Assembly (NCBI GenBank): GCA_039621445.1
Contig: CP154956.1
Location: 31,254,667 to 31,318,666, forward strand
Direction of reading: 5' to 3'
Source of the DNA: Euglena gracilis
Lineage: Eukaryota > Euglenida > Euglenophyceae > Euglenales
Length of the DNA stretch: 64,000 nucleotides
Part shown: piece after piece, positions 23,062 through 34,092 of the stretch
How positions within the stretch are numbered: the stretch's first letter is position 1
How the letters are laid out: the number at the start of each line of letters is the position of its first letter
The notes under the pieces: generated by a model
Told to the model about the DNA's origin: nothing
The model's database searches: none
What the model saw: only the letters and a program-made list of their open reading frames with translations
Translations under genes and position numbers: made by a program

Positions 23062-23574
23062 TGGCGATGGCGCATCGGCCCGGCCGGACAATTCACAATT
23101 CACTGTAACTCTGCACTGATATGTGCTGTTCTTTCAATGAGTGTGCTTCTGATCCTCTCTGTAAAACAGATTTTATTGTTGATTAAAAATGGTGATTTCC
23201 ATTTCACCAACTTCAATTTGTTGTTTAGAATTTCTTGACACGCATTGGCTTTACATATACACTGTCAAATATCTTAGAGTGTTGCACAATCCTGAGAAAG
23301 AGACAGAATTTGTTCAGGGTGGAATTCTTTTGGGGGGAGGGGCGTGGTTTCAGAAGCAATTGGAGTTGGGGACAATTCTGACTAGGAAAAGAGATCCATA
23401 ACATTGAGAAGCTTGCAAACTTGAAGCTTGCAAACATTCCCTTCAAAAAAAAGTGATGAATGAGTGTGGCATGATGAAAAAGGAAACATCTTGGAAGGCA
23501 AACACCTGCGCCTTGCTATGTGCAGTCACTGTATGGATATGCCAAGCCAGGCATGCATGGAAAGCAACACAGCC

Positions 23575-23746
23575 TCAGGCAAGCCTGGACTGAGCGCACT
23601 TCGCCGCAAGACGCTTGGTGAGGGCGAGGAGGGCAAACCCAAAAGCATACCAATTGTATGCAAAGAAATTCTGAGGACAAACGAGGGCCTTCGAACCCAG
23701 CATTTTCTCAGGATTTGGAACACACCGTGTGGCAAACGTTATATTG
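23575..23746 (-). CDS. Candidate terminal exon, small membrane protein
   Basis: A textbook acceptor (CTTCTCTGCTTGCAG) precedes 23746. The frame runs to TGA at 23575-23577. It encodes a loop with two cysteines (TRCVPNPEK, ALVCPQ), then a hydrophobic segment with YNWYAFGFALLALTKRL and a short basic tail. This is the end of a membrane protein gene whose upstream exons should lie to the right; none is certain. It sits about 510 bp upstream of the start exon at 22850-23061 on the same strand, so these are probably two neighbouring genes. Confidence 0.45.
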
Positions 23747-24179
23747 CTGCAAGCAGAGAAGAACGGCAACGCCAGAGGTCTCCAACAACCTTCCTTGGTT
23801 GACACTGACGGACAGGCAGAGAAATTGAATGGTGAAATACCAGCAGGGTACTGTCGCTGACAGAGGCCTGAACTGTGTTAATACGGGCCAACTCCCGGGG
23901 GTCTGGTGCCACCTACCCACCCCTGGGGGGGTGGGGGGGCTCGGGGGACAATCATTGGGGTGCCAATTTTGAGGTGTCAAATTTTTCCGTGCTTCGTGCC
24001 CAAAATAACCCAGGAAAACCCCGCATCTGAAGGGAAACCCACTGAGACCAACTCCCGGGGGGGGGGGTCGGCTCGGACTCCCCCCTTAGTTGCACTAAGG
24101 CTTCTTGTCTGTTTATGGCCGGCGCCAACTTCGCTTCTGGCCCAGCTTGCTCGGACCCCCCCCCCCGGGTGACAAAACT

Positions 24180-24940
24180 TTAAAAAAAACTATGGTATGG
24201 GCCAACTTTGATTGAACAATGCTTCACAGGCTTGTCAGGGATTGCACAGCAGCTCCTTCAAATGATTTGGGGTTGACTGAAATGGAGGAAGGTCTTGCCT
24301 GTTTCTCCATCAGGGGTTCAGACCTGAACCCCCGATAACCCCAACCTGGTGGTTCACGGATGTTGGCATTGGTTCAAAGTCTTCAATGTTCACACCAAAA
24401 TGGATGCGGGAAAATAAAAAAATTACACTTCCTATAGGATTTGGCCCCTCATTGGGAGGTGGAAATTGCTTGCCCATCCACGAACATCCGGGTTCCTCGT
24501 TAGCCCTGACGCATGACCGGCAAAAAAAAAAAACAGAGGTGATGCAGAAAAGGCTGTTTTTAAAAAAAATGTTGTTGCATTGTTTGTTTTTTCTGAAGGA
24601 GGTGACGTTATGACGAAGCAGACCACGATCCGGTGATTTGTTTCAAGGGGTGATATCAATGATGAATCAAAAGAATCGAAGAAGTTTGCTCAGCATTTTG
24701 TCCCACCCGCAAAACTTGGGGTTTCCCACCAACAGGGAACGAGGGCAGCCAAAATACTGTACTAAGACTTCACAATAATACTGCAGAAAATTTTCACCCA
24801 AATTGCCTATTCATCAGTAATCAAAACAGTGGAGTGAATTACTCGGCAAAAAAACACAAAACACAGAAGGAGATCCCAGAGTGCAATAAACATAAATCAC
24901 CACTTCATGAGGGAGATGGCATCGTTCAGGGTAGGGCGGT
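24180..24940. other. Unassigned DNA
   Basis: No gene, TIR or array is supported in this stretch. Confidence 0.35.
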
Positions 24941-25250
24941 CCTTAAACAACAATCTGCAGAACAAAAAATCTGCTGGAAGAAAATGCCTCGGTGAACGTT
25001 GGTCGACAGCAGGAGGGAAAAACTATGCTATCTAGTGGCCCCTGGTGGGCAAGTCCCTCGAAGACATACCTAATTTTTTTGGCTTGATTTAAATTTGAAA
25101 AAAAAATGTTTTTGAGTTGTCGTCTGAATTGGACGATCAATTCGGCAAGTTTAATCGACTGACCACAGAGTTCAATGCCCGAAATAAGCAATGAGGCATG
25201 GGGGGATGATGGGGGGACGCTGGGAGAGACTAGTCCAAAGAAAAAATATA

Positions 25251-25603
25251 CCATACCCCCCGAGTTATTCCCGTCCCCGGGACCCTTTACGGCCCAATGG
25301 GAACAGTGCGGGGGAACAGCTCGGGGGGGGGGGGACCTAGGTCCCCCCCCAGAGCTATTCCCATACCCGAACCTCGAGCAGCCAAAAAAGGGGTCATTTT
25401 TGGCAACTGTTTTGGATGTTTGCAAAAAATGGTCAATTTAAGCACATTTGTCAAAAATTAATTTTTGAAAACGTCCCAAAAACGTCGATTTTTGATCACT
25501 TTTTTGGAAACTTCTTTGTAAAAAGTGCTATGACAGTGAGCTATTCCCGTCCCCCCTATGGAATATCTCGGGGGGGGGGGGACAGCTCAGGGGGGGGGCA
25601 TGG
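25251..25603 (+). mobile_element. CCATGCCCC-ended element D1
   Basis: Begins CCATACCCCCCGAGTTATTCCC and ends GGGGGGGGGCATGG, flanked by TA (25249-25250) and TG. It contains ACAGCTCGGGG, GACCTAGGTCCC, the phrase TTGCAAAAAATGGTCAA and GCTATGACAGTGAGCTATTCCC. A reversed, closely related copy lies at 38956-39330 with perfect TA flanks, and a decayed copy at 34093-34345. It looks like a MITE with a TA target (Tc1/mariner-like), without coding capacity. Confidence 0.65.
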
Positions 25604-25609
25604 TGCCCT

Positions 25610-25870
25610 CACCCACCAGAGTAGCCACCAGGGGGGGGGTCAAATTTTGGCCTCCGGCGCCAAAGAACTTGGCTACTGTGAGGGGGCAAACCAAAATTTG
25701 CCAAAATAACAGAAAAAATTGGCCACTTTGGGGGGGACACTTGTTTGGGGGGGTGAGATTATGTAAAAATTTGGCATTAAAATGGAATAACACCAAAATG
25801 TGCCAGCCAAAATTTGGGATGAGGGGGAGGGGGACGCAAGGCGGGGGGACCCCCCCAAAACATACAAAAA
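25610..25870. repeat. Poly-G-rich repeat block
   Basis: Phrases CAGGGGGGGGGTCAAATTTTGGCC and CTTGTTTGGGGGGGTGAG alternate with CCAAAATTTG. No partner ends or target duplication could be defined. Confidence 0.3.
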
Positions 25871-25938
25871 AAACATGAGTTTTCAATTTGTAAATATGGA
25901 TGCACCGCCGTTGGAGCTCTTGGTTGCACTTTGGTCAA

Positions 25939-26099
25939 TCAGCGGGAGGGAGGAAGCATATTGCCCTTTACGGACCACCCTGGTTCAGGGCATTCAGATG
26001 CGTCAAATGCAAACAATGCAGAAACAAGCCGTAGCAGCAACTTGATCAACATTTCCTTTGCATCTTGAACTACCTTGTCTTCTGGTCTGCCAGCGATAC
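25939..26099 (-). CDS. Candidate terminal exon, unknown protein
   Basis: Acceptor TTCTTTTGCAG before 26099, then 161 bp open to TGA at 25939-25941. The encoded residues include GRPEDKVVQDAKEMLIKLLLRL, an amphipathic helix-like stretch, followed by a hydrophobic and then a Pro/Ser-rich tail. The family is not recognised. It may belong to the same transcription unit as the exon at 23575-23746, but that exon already carries the stop of another frame. Confidence 0.35.
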
Positions 26100-26347
26100 C
26101 TGCAAAAGAATTTTTTTTACACAGAAGCAATTACTGGTAAATTTTTGCAGCCGTTCCGTTTACACCTGAGCTCACACAATTATTTTTTCTTGTGAAGGGG
26201 GAGCAAATTTACTTGGACGAGTTATTGCAAGATTTAGCGCCCCCCACAAGCAAATTTGCACCCACACCCTCACAATCCCTATGGACATGTGTGGGGGTGC
26301 CATTATCTTCTCAGGGAGATGGCAAAAATAGGTGAATTTTTGGCTGT

Positions 26348-26538
26348 TTGGCGTCACTGTGGCTCCACAGCCTGCCGGCCATGACGCATCTTATCGGAAC
26401 AGCACGGCCCCTCCCTCCCCAGTGCCTGAGTACTTCAAAATCACAAACCAGCTTCTGGTCACAATGGTGCTCAAACCCCCTTCATCATTCTCCTCCCATA
26501 GCACGCATGCGTTCATATGCAACTGCTATTTAAACGCC
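26348..26538. repeat. Relic of the element A2 interior
   Basis: About 190 bp resembling 9743-9960: shared phrases include CACAGCCTNCCG, CCAGTGCCTGARTA-TTCAAAA, CAACCAGCTTCTGG and ATTTAAACGCCC. It is followed by a degenerate TTGCGCACACGCGCAA palindrome (26540-26556) as in the intact element. Roughly 70 percent similar by eye. It shows an older A-family insertion. Confidence 0.5.
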
Positions 26539-26779
26539 CATTGCGCACACGCGCAAAAATTGCCCATTATTGGGCTTGGTGTGGAAATCCCCTTCGGTCG
26601 ACTTGGGTTTCAGGGCGAAGCGCTCAGGTTGTCGGAAGAGATTGTTTGGGCATATTTTTCAAACAAAATTATTATTATTACAAATTACAACAAATAACTA
26701 TCCCTCATGGACCGCCCTGATCCCCATGCTTCGCCCTAGGCTTCTTCCTTGGGCGTTCTGAAGCCATCAGGCCATCTTC

Positions 26780-27520
26780 AGGGTCTGACATTTTAGCCAA
26801 GGAAAAAAAATTCCTTAAAAAACTTAAAAATTTTAAAATCCTCAAAAAACCTTAAAAACCTTAAAAAAAAACGCCTTAAAAAATTTGAGAAATCTCGCCT
26901 TAAAAAAATAATGCCCTGGATTCTCCTTCCCCCCACCTCCCCAAATAATAGTCGAAAAGCCACATTCACACTTTTTTGTGCACAGAAAAATTTTCTCTTT
27001 TTTAACCACAAATGACCCCAATGTAGAAAGTACAGCAATTTCACAGCGATTCCAAAAATGCAAAAAAAAAGAACAAGAAAAAATTTCGGGTTCACTCCCA
27101 CCCACCAACCTGCCCCTAAAACTAGTGAATGCGCCAATTTTTGCAATACATGATTTGGACAAAACGCTTTCGCCCCCCCCCCTACAAAGTTATTTGGGCA
27201 TGCAAAGCTTCAGGGCAAAGGAAAACTATTTGGGGGTTTGTAATATGCACAGAAAATCTGGAGGTGATAAGCACAGAAAGGCATCCAAAATGCCACAATG
27301 TTCTGAGGTCTGATGAACAGAAGCATGACACCTTGCGCCCGAAATTTTTGTTCATACCTAGCCACTCCATTCCATTCACCACAACTTGTCTTTTTTTTGC
27401 CCACGGCATTCAAATGGACCACAGCTGGCAAAAAAAAACTACACTGCACTGTGCCCCAAAAAAATTTGCACATGTTCAGAAAAAAATTGCACTCCCGCAA
27501 TATTTTTGCTCTATATCAAA
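26780..27520. other. Unassigned A/T-rich DNA
   Basis: 26800-26905 is a degenerate CTTAAAAA array (period about 10-12 bp). No gene is supported. Confidence 0.35.
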
Positions 27521-27670
27521 AAAGGGGTGGCGGACGCCAGTTCTGTCTTGAACCCGGCGTCCGGGATGCCGGGTTCACAACAGAATTGGCGTCCCTGACC
27601 CTTTTCTCACAGACAGAACCGTCCAAAAACCAGTGGGGGGGGACGCCAGTTCTGTCGTGAACCCGGCGGC
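27520..27670. repeat. GACGCCGGTTCTGTC palindromic repeat (copy 1)
   Basis: Three interleaved copies of GACGCCAGTTCTGTC-N-TGAACCCGGCG and its complement around GGGATGCCGGGTTCACAACAG. The same module occurs at 43425-43560 and 45755-45900. It can form a compact stem-loop. Frames with DASSVLNPA-like strings come from this repeat. Confidence 0.6.
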
Positions 27671-29100
27671 CCAAATACCGGTTTTTCTGCAAAAAAGTCT
27701 CACATTGCACCAATGGAAAAAGGTCCATTCCGGCGTTCAAAAGGCAACCAACCATACACCGGATCCAAGTTCAAAAAATTCTGAAAAAAATGCAAATGTT
27801 TTTGAGATAAAAGTGCAAACAATTGATGCCAAGTGCAGACATTTTTGCGATGGAATGCAAACAAATTGACCAGAATTGCAAACATGTCTGGTGTGAAATA
27901 TAAAAAAAAAGTTGCTTGTCACATATAAATTATGCTGCAGTGGAATGAAAAATGGTCAAACATTCCATCAAGGTTGGCGGTTTGTTTTTTGTCCATCAAG
28001 GTTTGGTGTCTCTGTTTTTTCTTGAAAAACAAAAGACCATTTCTCAAAAAAAAAACTAAATTTTTTTGAAAATGCAAAAAATGCTTTTTTTGTTGAAAAA
28101 CACCAATTTTTCAAAGAAAACTTCAAAAAACGTTTTGAAGTTTTCTTCAAACGTTTTTTGAAAATCGACAAAAAAAAGCCATTTTTATAAATAAAAAAAA
28201 CTATCCAAGGCTATCAAAAATGGTCTTGTGGTGTTTTTTGTGATCTGTCGCAAAGTTGACCCCACCATGCCCTGAAAATTTCAAAAACTTTTGGAAAACC
28301 AGTTACCCTCACTGACCCCGGGGGGTGCACTGGAATCCAAGGGAAAATTCACCACAACTGTGAAAAAAAGACGAAAAATTATTATCCGCTGCCTTCAACG
28401 CCTGGTCACTTCTTTGTGCTTTTTTGATTTTGGGGCATTCATGGGGGTAGGTGACCCGGTTCAAAACACACCTCCCTTCCCACCTCCCACGATCCAGTGC
28501 AGATTGATCCAACAAACCGGGGGTCGGGACCCCTTCCTAGCCAGTTTGGACCCGAAAATGCCACCCCAAAATCCAAAAAAAAAGTCCAAAAACCTCCAAA
28601 CATTCTTGGCATTTTCTGCTTTTTTCTTTCAAAAAATCAACGGGTTTTTTTTTAAAAAAAAAACAAAAATAAAAAAAAGGATATTTCCTTGAAAAAAATC
28701 ATTACAAAACACCATACTTCAAATCCCACTGAGTTCAAAAACTGCCGAAAAAAAGATCGAAAACATCCAAAAAAGGGGGGAAATGGAATTTTATGCTTTT
28801 TTCATTCTTTCTGGAAGGAAGGTTTTGGAAGAAATGACCCATAAATTGCCAAAAAAAAAAGATTGAAAATATGCATTCCAAAATTTTTCCGCGCCTAACC
28901 TCGTGGGCGTTTTTTGGCTGTCTTTTTAAAAAACATCGTTGTTGTTAAAAAAAAAATTGAGAAACAGCGTTTAATAAAAAAAAACGTTTTATTTCCCCCG
29001 TTTTTCCCCAAAAAAAAACAGTTTTTTGTTATTCAGAAAAAAAAACGCAAGCTCTGGATCCAGGTGAAAACGATTCAAATCATCCAGTTACCGGAGGTGT
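27670..29100. other. Unassigned A/T-rich DNA
   Basis: Long runs of A, T and G; 28050-28200 and 28610-28680 are almost pure A/T homopolymer mosaics. No gene is supported. Confidence 0.4.
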
Positions 29101-29103
29101 CTG

Positions 29104-29182
29104 CCCCCCCCCCCCTGAAAACGTGTTCAGGGGGCCCCCTTCGGGGGCCCCCTGGCTGAACACGTTTTCAGGCTGAATCCCC
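29104..29182. repeat. Mini fold-back with GGGGGCCCCC-TTCG core
   Basis: CTGAAAACGTGTTCAG, then GGGGGCCCCCTTCGGGGGCC, then CTGAACACGTTTTCAG, flanked by poly-C tracts. This is the central palindrome of the large fold-back at 30618-33385, and part of it recurs at 47098-47165. It may be a minimal, mobile version. Confidence 0.6.
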
Positions 29183-29689
29183 CCCCCCCGAGCCATTCTG
29201 GCATAGCTGGCGTTTTTTTTTGTTTTTTTTAAAAAAACTTTTTTTTTGTTTTTTATTAAAAAAAACAGGCAAAAAAATTTGGTCTCTTTTTGTCCCAAAT
29301 TTGGTCTCTTTCTCCACCTGAGGATGGGCAAAAAAAAAAAGCTAAAATTAAACCCTCAATGGTGTTTTTTTGTTTTTTTAAAAAAACATGTTTTTTTTTA
29401 AAAAAACATGTTTTTTTTGACTTCGTTTTTATACACAAATTGTGGCCGAGCCCAGAATGCTCGTCATGGGTACAATGTGTTGGCGAGGGATTTGCCTACC
29501 CTTGTGATGGGGTTGTCGGGTGACTTTCTTTGATTGGGGGGTTCGGGTCATGGAGGGGGGTCACGGGAAAGGTCACGGGGGTCACGGGGGAACACCACAT
29601 TTTCGGTAGCCGAATTAGGAATCACCAAGGAAGGATTTGGAAGAATTTTCCATGGCCGGGTAAAATTTCACAACCCAACCTACGGGGGG

Positions 29690-29850
29690 TGTTTCCCCCG
29701 CGTCCCCCCCGCGTCCTGGATTTTGGCCGGGCATGTTTTTTTTGGTCAACCAAAGGAAAATTACATGCAAATTTGGGTGACGCCAAAGAAAATGTGTGGG
29801 GACAGTTGGGCCAGTCCCCCCCCCCCCCGCGTCCCCCCCGCGTCCCCCCC
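29690..29850 (+). repeat. Dispersed repeat E (copy 1), CAAATTTGGGTGACGCC core
   Basis: Core ATTTTGGCCGGGCA, GGTCAACCAAAGGAAAATT, CAAATTTGGGTGACGCCAAA and GAAAATGTGTGGGGACAG, bounded by CCCCCCGCGTCC. Further copies lie at 43972-44165, 45487-45690 (reversed) and 46713-46910. The conserved core and C/G-run ends suggest a short interspersed element of about 150-200 bp. Confidence 0.65.
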
Positions 29851-29884
29851 AGGGTTCGATATAAGGAGGGCGTACATGGTTTAG

Positions 29885-30262
29885 GTGGGGGGGTGTCCCC
29901 CCCCACCCCCCCCCCCTCCTGGCCCGCAGGGGGGGTCCGGACCCCCCCCCCCCCCACCTGCAAGGGGGGTCCGGACCGACCCTCGGGGGCAAAAATTGAC
30001 CCCCCCAAAAAGGGTCAATTTTTTCCTCCGGCGCTTCGCGCCGAAAATTTTTTGCATTTTTGGCACATTTTTGCCCAAAAAGTGCCCAAAATGGCACTTT
30101 TGGTCGTTTTGGGGGGTCAAAATTTTCGGCCACCCTGACCGCGCACCTGTTTAGGTGGGGGGGGGTGTCCCCCCCCCCCCCCCCCTCCTGGCCCGCCGGG
30201 GGGGGGGGTCCGGACCACCCCCCCCCACCCGTCCTTATATCGACCCCCATCCCCCCCCCCCC
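29885..30262 (+). repeat. Dispersed repeat with GGCGC-TTCG-GCGCC hairpin (copy 2)
   Basis: Reverse-orientation partner of 6150-6365. It is flanked at both ends by TTTAGGTGGGGGGGTGTCCCC...CTCCTGGCCCGC direct repeats (29880-29960 and 30150-30220). Confidence 0.65.
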
Positions 30263-30659
30263 GCGTCCCGAACCACCCCCACGACCCTTTTCGGCCAATT
30301 TTTACACGAAACTTTTGGGCCAGTTAATTTGATGCCATTTTCAGGTGGATTCCTACTTTTAAAGCATAAATTTTCGAATTGGGGATTGGTGTCTCCGAAT
30401 TTTGGTGCCAAAATCCTAATTTCAGGTGTGGGGATTCTGAATTTACAGCAAGTGTTCCCTCCAACCGGGAGGGTGTGTTTCTTTCTCGGGTCTGACATTT
30501 TATTGTGAGACAAGTGGCAATTGCTTTTGAGAAAATTGTGGTCTCGTTTTGAGACAATGGAAATTTTTTTGAGACAGGTGACAATTCATTCAAGACCGAC
30601 GGCTGAGCAATTATTTTTAAAAACGTGTTCAGCCCGCCAAATGCCTGCCCTGAAATTCG

Positions 30660-30835
30660 TGGCCATGAACACGTTTTCAATGAGGGCATTTGTGGCAATG
30701 ACACGTTTTCAGTGAAGGCATCCGGGTTCAGGCACGTTTTCAATGAGGGCATTTGTGTCAATGACACGTTTTCAGTGAAGGCATCCGGGTTCAGGCACGT
30801 TTTCAGTGAGGGCATCTGTGGCAACCCTGAGTAAA
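30660..30835. repeat. ACACGTTTTCAGTGARGGCAT tandem array, one of four
   Basis: Unit of about 31-32 bp, higher-order period about 63 bp (CACGTTTTCAGTGAAGGCAT and CACGTTTTCAATGAGGGCAT alternate). Sister arrays are at 31756-31905, 32345-32490 and 33245-33330 in the same fold-back. Confidence 0.75.
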
Positions 30836-31189
30836 AAGCAAAAAACACTATCATGAAAAATCGGCGTGTGGTTGCGAGGCCGGGTGGTCCTCAACGAGTG
30901 AGGCGGGTCGGGGGCACTCTACAACACAACAGAAGGCTAGGTTGCCTTGGAGCACAACGAAACAGAGTGGCGGACATCACGGCACACAACACGCTTTACA
31001 CAAAGAAACCGTGTTTGGGCCGATTTCGAGACTTTAAAAGTCTTAAATCTTCGCCCAAAACACGGTTTCAAACAAGAACAGTGTTTTGGGCCAAGGTTTT
31101 AGGGGGGCCCAGGGGCGACCGCGGCGCCTTCGGCGTCGCGGTCCCCGCCCCTGGGCTCCCCCTAAGTCTTGGCCCGAACACAGTTTCTT

Positions 31190-31704
31190 GACACAAAAGA
31201 GCCATACTTTGGCTCTTTTGCCAAATCTTGGCAATGAAAATGATATGCCAATCACAGACAACTTTGTTCACAGACAACTTTGTTTGTTTGGCGTCACAGA
31301 CAACTTTGTTCAGCTCCACACAATTTGGATTTTTGGGAATGGCAACACCACAAAAACCACATTTCTCGTGTTTTATTGGCAGTCGGGACACAGCACGAGG
31401 CACAGGGGGTTGGTCAGGGGACCACACACTGTTCGATGACGCTCGCCTCATCGAACAACAGGCTGGGTTCCAGCTCCCATCCCGTCCAGGCAACAAAGAA
31501 AGCATCCAGCTCAGGATAAGAGGCTTGCCGATGTTGACACAGTTTGGCGAACTCCAAACAGTTGGCAACAGCAGCAAGCTCTGCACCTACGGAGCCGGAC
31601 TTTTTCTTTGTGTTGCCCTGTGCCAGCAAGGTGCCATGAAGGGGGTCCGTCCTAGGGGGAGGTGGCAAAAGACCATTCACAAAGTTTGCCGTGCGTTTGG
31701 CCAT
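31190..31704 (-). pseudogene. PHD-finger family gene, copy 1 (rearranged)
   Basis: Minus-strand ATG at 31704 opens a frame starting MAKRTANFVNGLLPPPP, then DPLHGTLLAQ, a helical segment with LEFAKLCQHRQAS and WTGWELEP, to about 31414. The middle of the gene is missing. The PHD part follows (31395-31300) with CGFCGVAIPK, NPNCVEL and VVCDA, after which an internal duplication of AACTTTGTTCACAGAC breaks it. Copies at 32533-33062 and 41105-41343 show the rest of the finger. It sits in the left arm of the fold-back. PHD fingers commonly read histone tails; the role here is unknown. Confidence 0.55.
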
Positions 31705-32532
31705 ATTGGAAGGGATGAGGAAAAAAAAAAAAAAAGAAAAAAAAGGGGGGGGGGTGACACGTTTTCAGTGAGGGCATTTGTGGCAATGACACGTTTTCAG
31801 TGAAGGCATCCGGGTTCAGGCACGTTTTCAGTGAGGGCATTTGTGTCAATGACACGTTTTCAGTGAAGGCATCCGGGTTCAGGCACGTTTTCAGTGAGGG
31901 CGCCGTTTTTTGGGTCCGAATTTCACAAATTGGCGTTTTTGACCCCTTGCGTGAATCATGACCACGAATTTCAGGGCAGGCATTTGGCGGGCTCTGAAAA
32001 CGTTTTTAAACAAATTGTGGCTGAGCCCAGATTTCAGCCTGAAAACGTGTTCAGGGGCCCCCTTCGGGGGCCCCTGGCTGAACACGTTTTCAGGCTGAAA
32101 TCTGGGCTCAGCCACAATTTGTGTATAGAAACCGGCTGTAAAGTCCATTTTCAATAAAAAGAACAAATTGCCAACTATGCCTCCATATACTCAAAATATC
32201 AACAACTTTGATGTTTGAAGGCTGAAATCTGGGCTCAGCCACAATTTGTTTAAAAACGTTTTCAGAGCCCGCCAAATGCCTATTCGTGGTCATGATTCAC
32301 GCAAGGGGTCAAAAACGCGAATTTGTGAAATTCGGACCCAAAAAACGGCGCCCTCACTGAAAACGTGCCTGAACTCAGATGCCTTCACTGAAAACGTGTC
32401 ATTGCCACAAATGCCCTCACTGAAAACGTGCCTGAACACAGATGCCTTCACTGAAAACATGTCATTGCCACAAATGCCCTCACTGAAAACGTGTCACCCC
32501 CCCCCCCTTTTTTCTTTTTTTTCTTGGGTTCC

Positions 32533-33062
32533 GTGGGTGCAGAGCTTGCTGCTGTTGCCAACTGTTTGGAGTTCGCCAAACTGTGTCAACATCGGCAAGC
32601 CTCTTATCCTGAGCTGGATGCTTTCTTTGTTGCCTGGACGGGATGGGAGCTGGAACCCAGCCTTTTGTTCGATGAGGCGAGCGTCATCGAACAATGTGTG
32701 GCTCAACGTGAGCAGCAGTCGGGAACTTTGTTCGTTTCAGGGAATCGTTCGGCAACCTCTTTTCAGACATACGTGAATGCCGTCGCTCGGGCATTCCGCA
32801 AAACAACGACCGAGGGAGCAGTGTTGCCTTCCTCAGAGCGCCAATTCCCCCACTTCAACGAGATGTTTTCGCGTTCGTGTCCCGACTGCCTATAAAAAAG
32901 GAGAAATGTGGTTTCTGTGGTGTTGCCATTCCGAAAATCCAAATTGTGTGGAGCTGAACAAAGTTGTCTGTGACGCCTGCGGTTTGGCATATCATTTTCA
33001 TTGCCAAGATTTGCGGCGGCCACCAAAGTATGGCTCTTTTTTTGTGTAAAGCCTGTCGTGTG
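32533..33062 (+). pseudogene. PHD-finger family gene, copy 2 (best preserved C-terminus)
   Basis: Plus-strand frame with GAELAAVANCLEFAKLC, WTGWELEP, an extra segment with SGNRSATSFQTYVNAVARAF and FSRSCPDC, then a frameshift at TGCCTATAAAAAAGGAG into the finger. Ligands visible across short shifts: CGFC, CDAC, H in AYHFHC, and CKAC (33047-33058). That is C4HC3 spacing of a PHD finger. The same shift-prone CPDC-to-CGFC junction occurs in copy 1, so either the ancestor was already broken or an intron or frameshift signal lies there. The N-terminus is cut and lies misplaced at 33385-33500. Confidence 0.6.
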
Positions 33063-33384
33063 CCGTGACTTTCGCCCCTTCCCTGTCGTTGTGCCAAGGC
33101 AACCTAGCCTTCTTGTTGTCGTCTTCGTGTTGTAGAGTGCCCCCGACCCGCCTCACCCGTTGAGGACCACCCGGCCTCTCAACTGCACGCCGATTTTTCA
33201 TGATTGCGATTTTGCACGCCGATTTTTCTTGCTGGGGGTTGCCACAGATGCCCTCACTGAAAACGTGCCTGAACACAGATGCCTTCACTGAAAACGTGTC
33301 ATTGCCACAAATGCCCTCATTGAAAACGTGTTCATGACCACGAATTTCAGGGCAGGCATTTGGCGGGCTGAACACGTTTTTAAA

Positions 33385-33500
33385 CGGCAAACTTTGTGAA
33401 TGGTCTTTTGCCACCACCCCCTAGGACGGAACTGTTCCTGGCTGCTCTCGCGGTATACCAGCAAGATGCCAAGAAGCCGAAGGTTGACCCCCTTCACCGG
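33385..33500 (+). pseudogene. Detached N-terminal piece of the PHD-finger gene family
   Basis: Reads TANFVNGLLPPPPRTELFLA, then ALAVYQQDAKKPKVDPLH, matching the start of copy 1 and of copy 4 (53400). It lies downstream of the matching C-terminal part (32533-33062), so the order is reversed relative to a functional gene. This points to an insertion or inversion breakpoint inside the gene. Confidence 0.5.
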
Positions 33501-34082
33501 AAAAACTGTTTTTGAGCCGAAAACGAGCGTTTTTCGACCCGCCGGCGCCCCGTTTTGGACCGCCGACCCATTGACTTTGGGTCAAAACCGGGTTAAAAAA
33601 GTCGAAAAAAATCGAAAAAAAATTTTTTGCCCAAAACGATGTTTTTTGGCCTCCCGGACCCAGAAAAACTGTTTTCGAGCCGAAAACGAGCGTTTTTCGA
33701 CCCGCCGGTGCCCCGTTTTGGACCGCCGACCCATTGACTTTGGGTCAAAACCGGGTTAAAAAAGTCGAAAAAAATCGAAAAAAATTTTTTTGCCCGAAAC
33801 GATGTTTTTTGGCCTCCCGGACCCGGAAAAACTGTTTTTGAGCCGAAAACGAGCGTTTTTCGACCCGCCGGCGCCCCGTTTTGGGCCGCCGACCCTTTGA
33901 CTTTGGGTCAAAACCGGGTCAAAAAAGTCGAAAAAAATCGAAAAAAATTTTTTTGCCCAAAACGATGTTTTTTGGCCTCCCGGACCCAGAAAAACTGTTT
34001 TCGAGCCGAAAACGAGCGTTTTTCGACCCGCCGGTGCCCCGTTTTGGACCGCCGACCCATTGACGTTTTGGACCGCCGACCC
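33498..34082. repeat. 162-164-bp tandem repeat, about 3.6 copies
   Basis: Units start near 33498, 33660, 33825 and 33988 with AAAAACTGTTTTNGAGCC, and contain CGACCCGCCGGNGCCCCG and TTGACTTTGGGTCAAAACCG. Divergence is a few percent; the last unit is truncated. Confidence 0.85.
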
Positions 34083-34092
34083 ACCTATGCAT

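Larger units (their letters stand above)
30618..33385. repeat. Large fold-back (inverted duplication) of about 2.8 kb
   Basis: The left arm begins AAAAACGTGTTCAGCCCGCC and the right arm ends with its reverse complement. Both arms contain, in mirror order, an ACACGTTTTCAGTGA array, a PHD-finger gene copy, a second array, a GGGCGCCGTTTTTTGGGTCC block and AAATTGTGGCTGAGCCCAGA. The centre lies near 32100-32220. Arms are partly rearranged: the left arm has lost the middle of the gene. Fold-back transposons have this form, but a palindromic amplification or an assembly join of two inverted copies would look the same. Confidence 0.6.

Noticed and set aside
29530-30332. Pro/Gly-rich frames on both strands
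   Set aside because: They come from poly-G and poly-C tracts and dispersed repeats that recur elsewhere in other frames.
32777-33097. Minus-strand frames opposite PHD copy 2
   Set aside because: They are antisense to the better-supported zinc-finger frame and lack conserved motifs.
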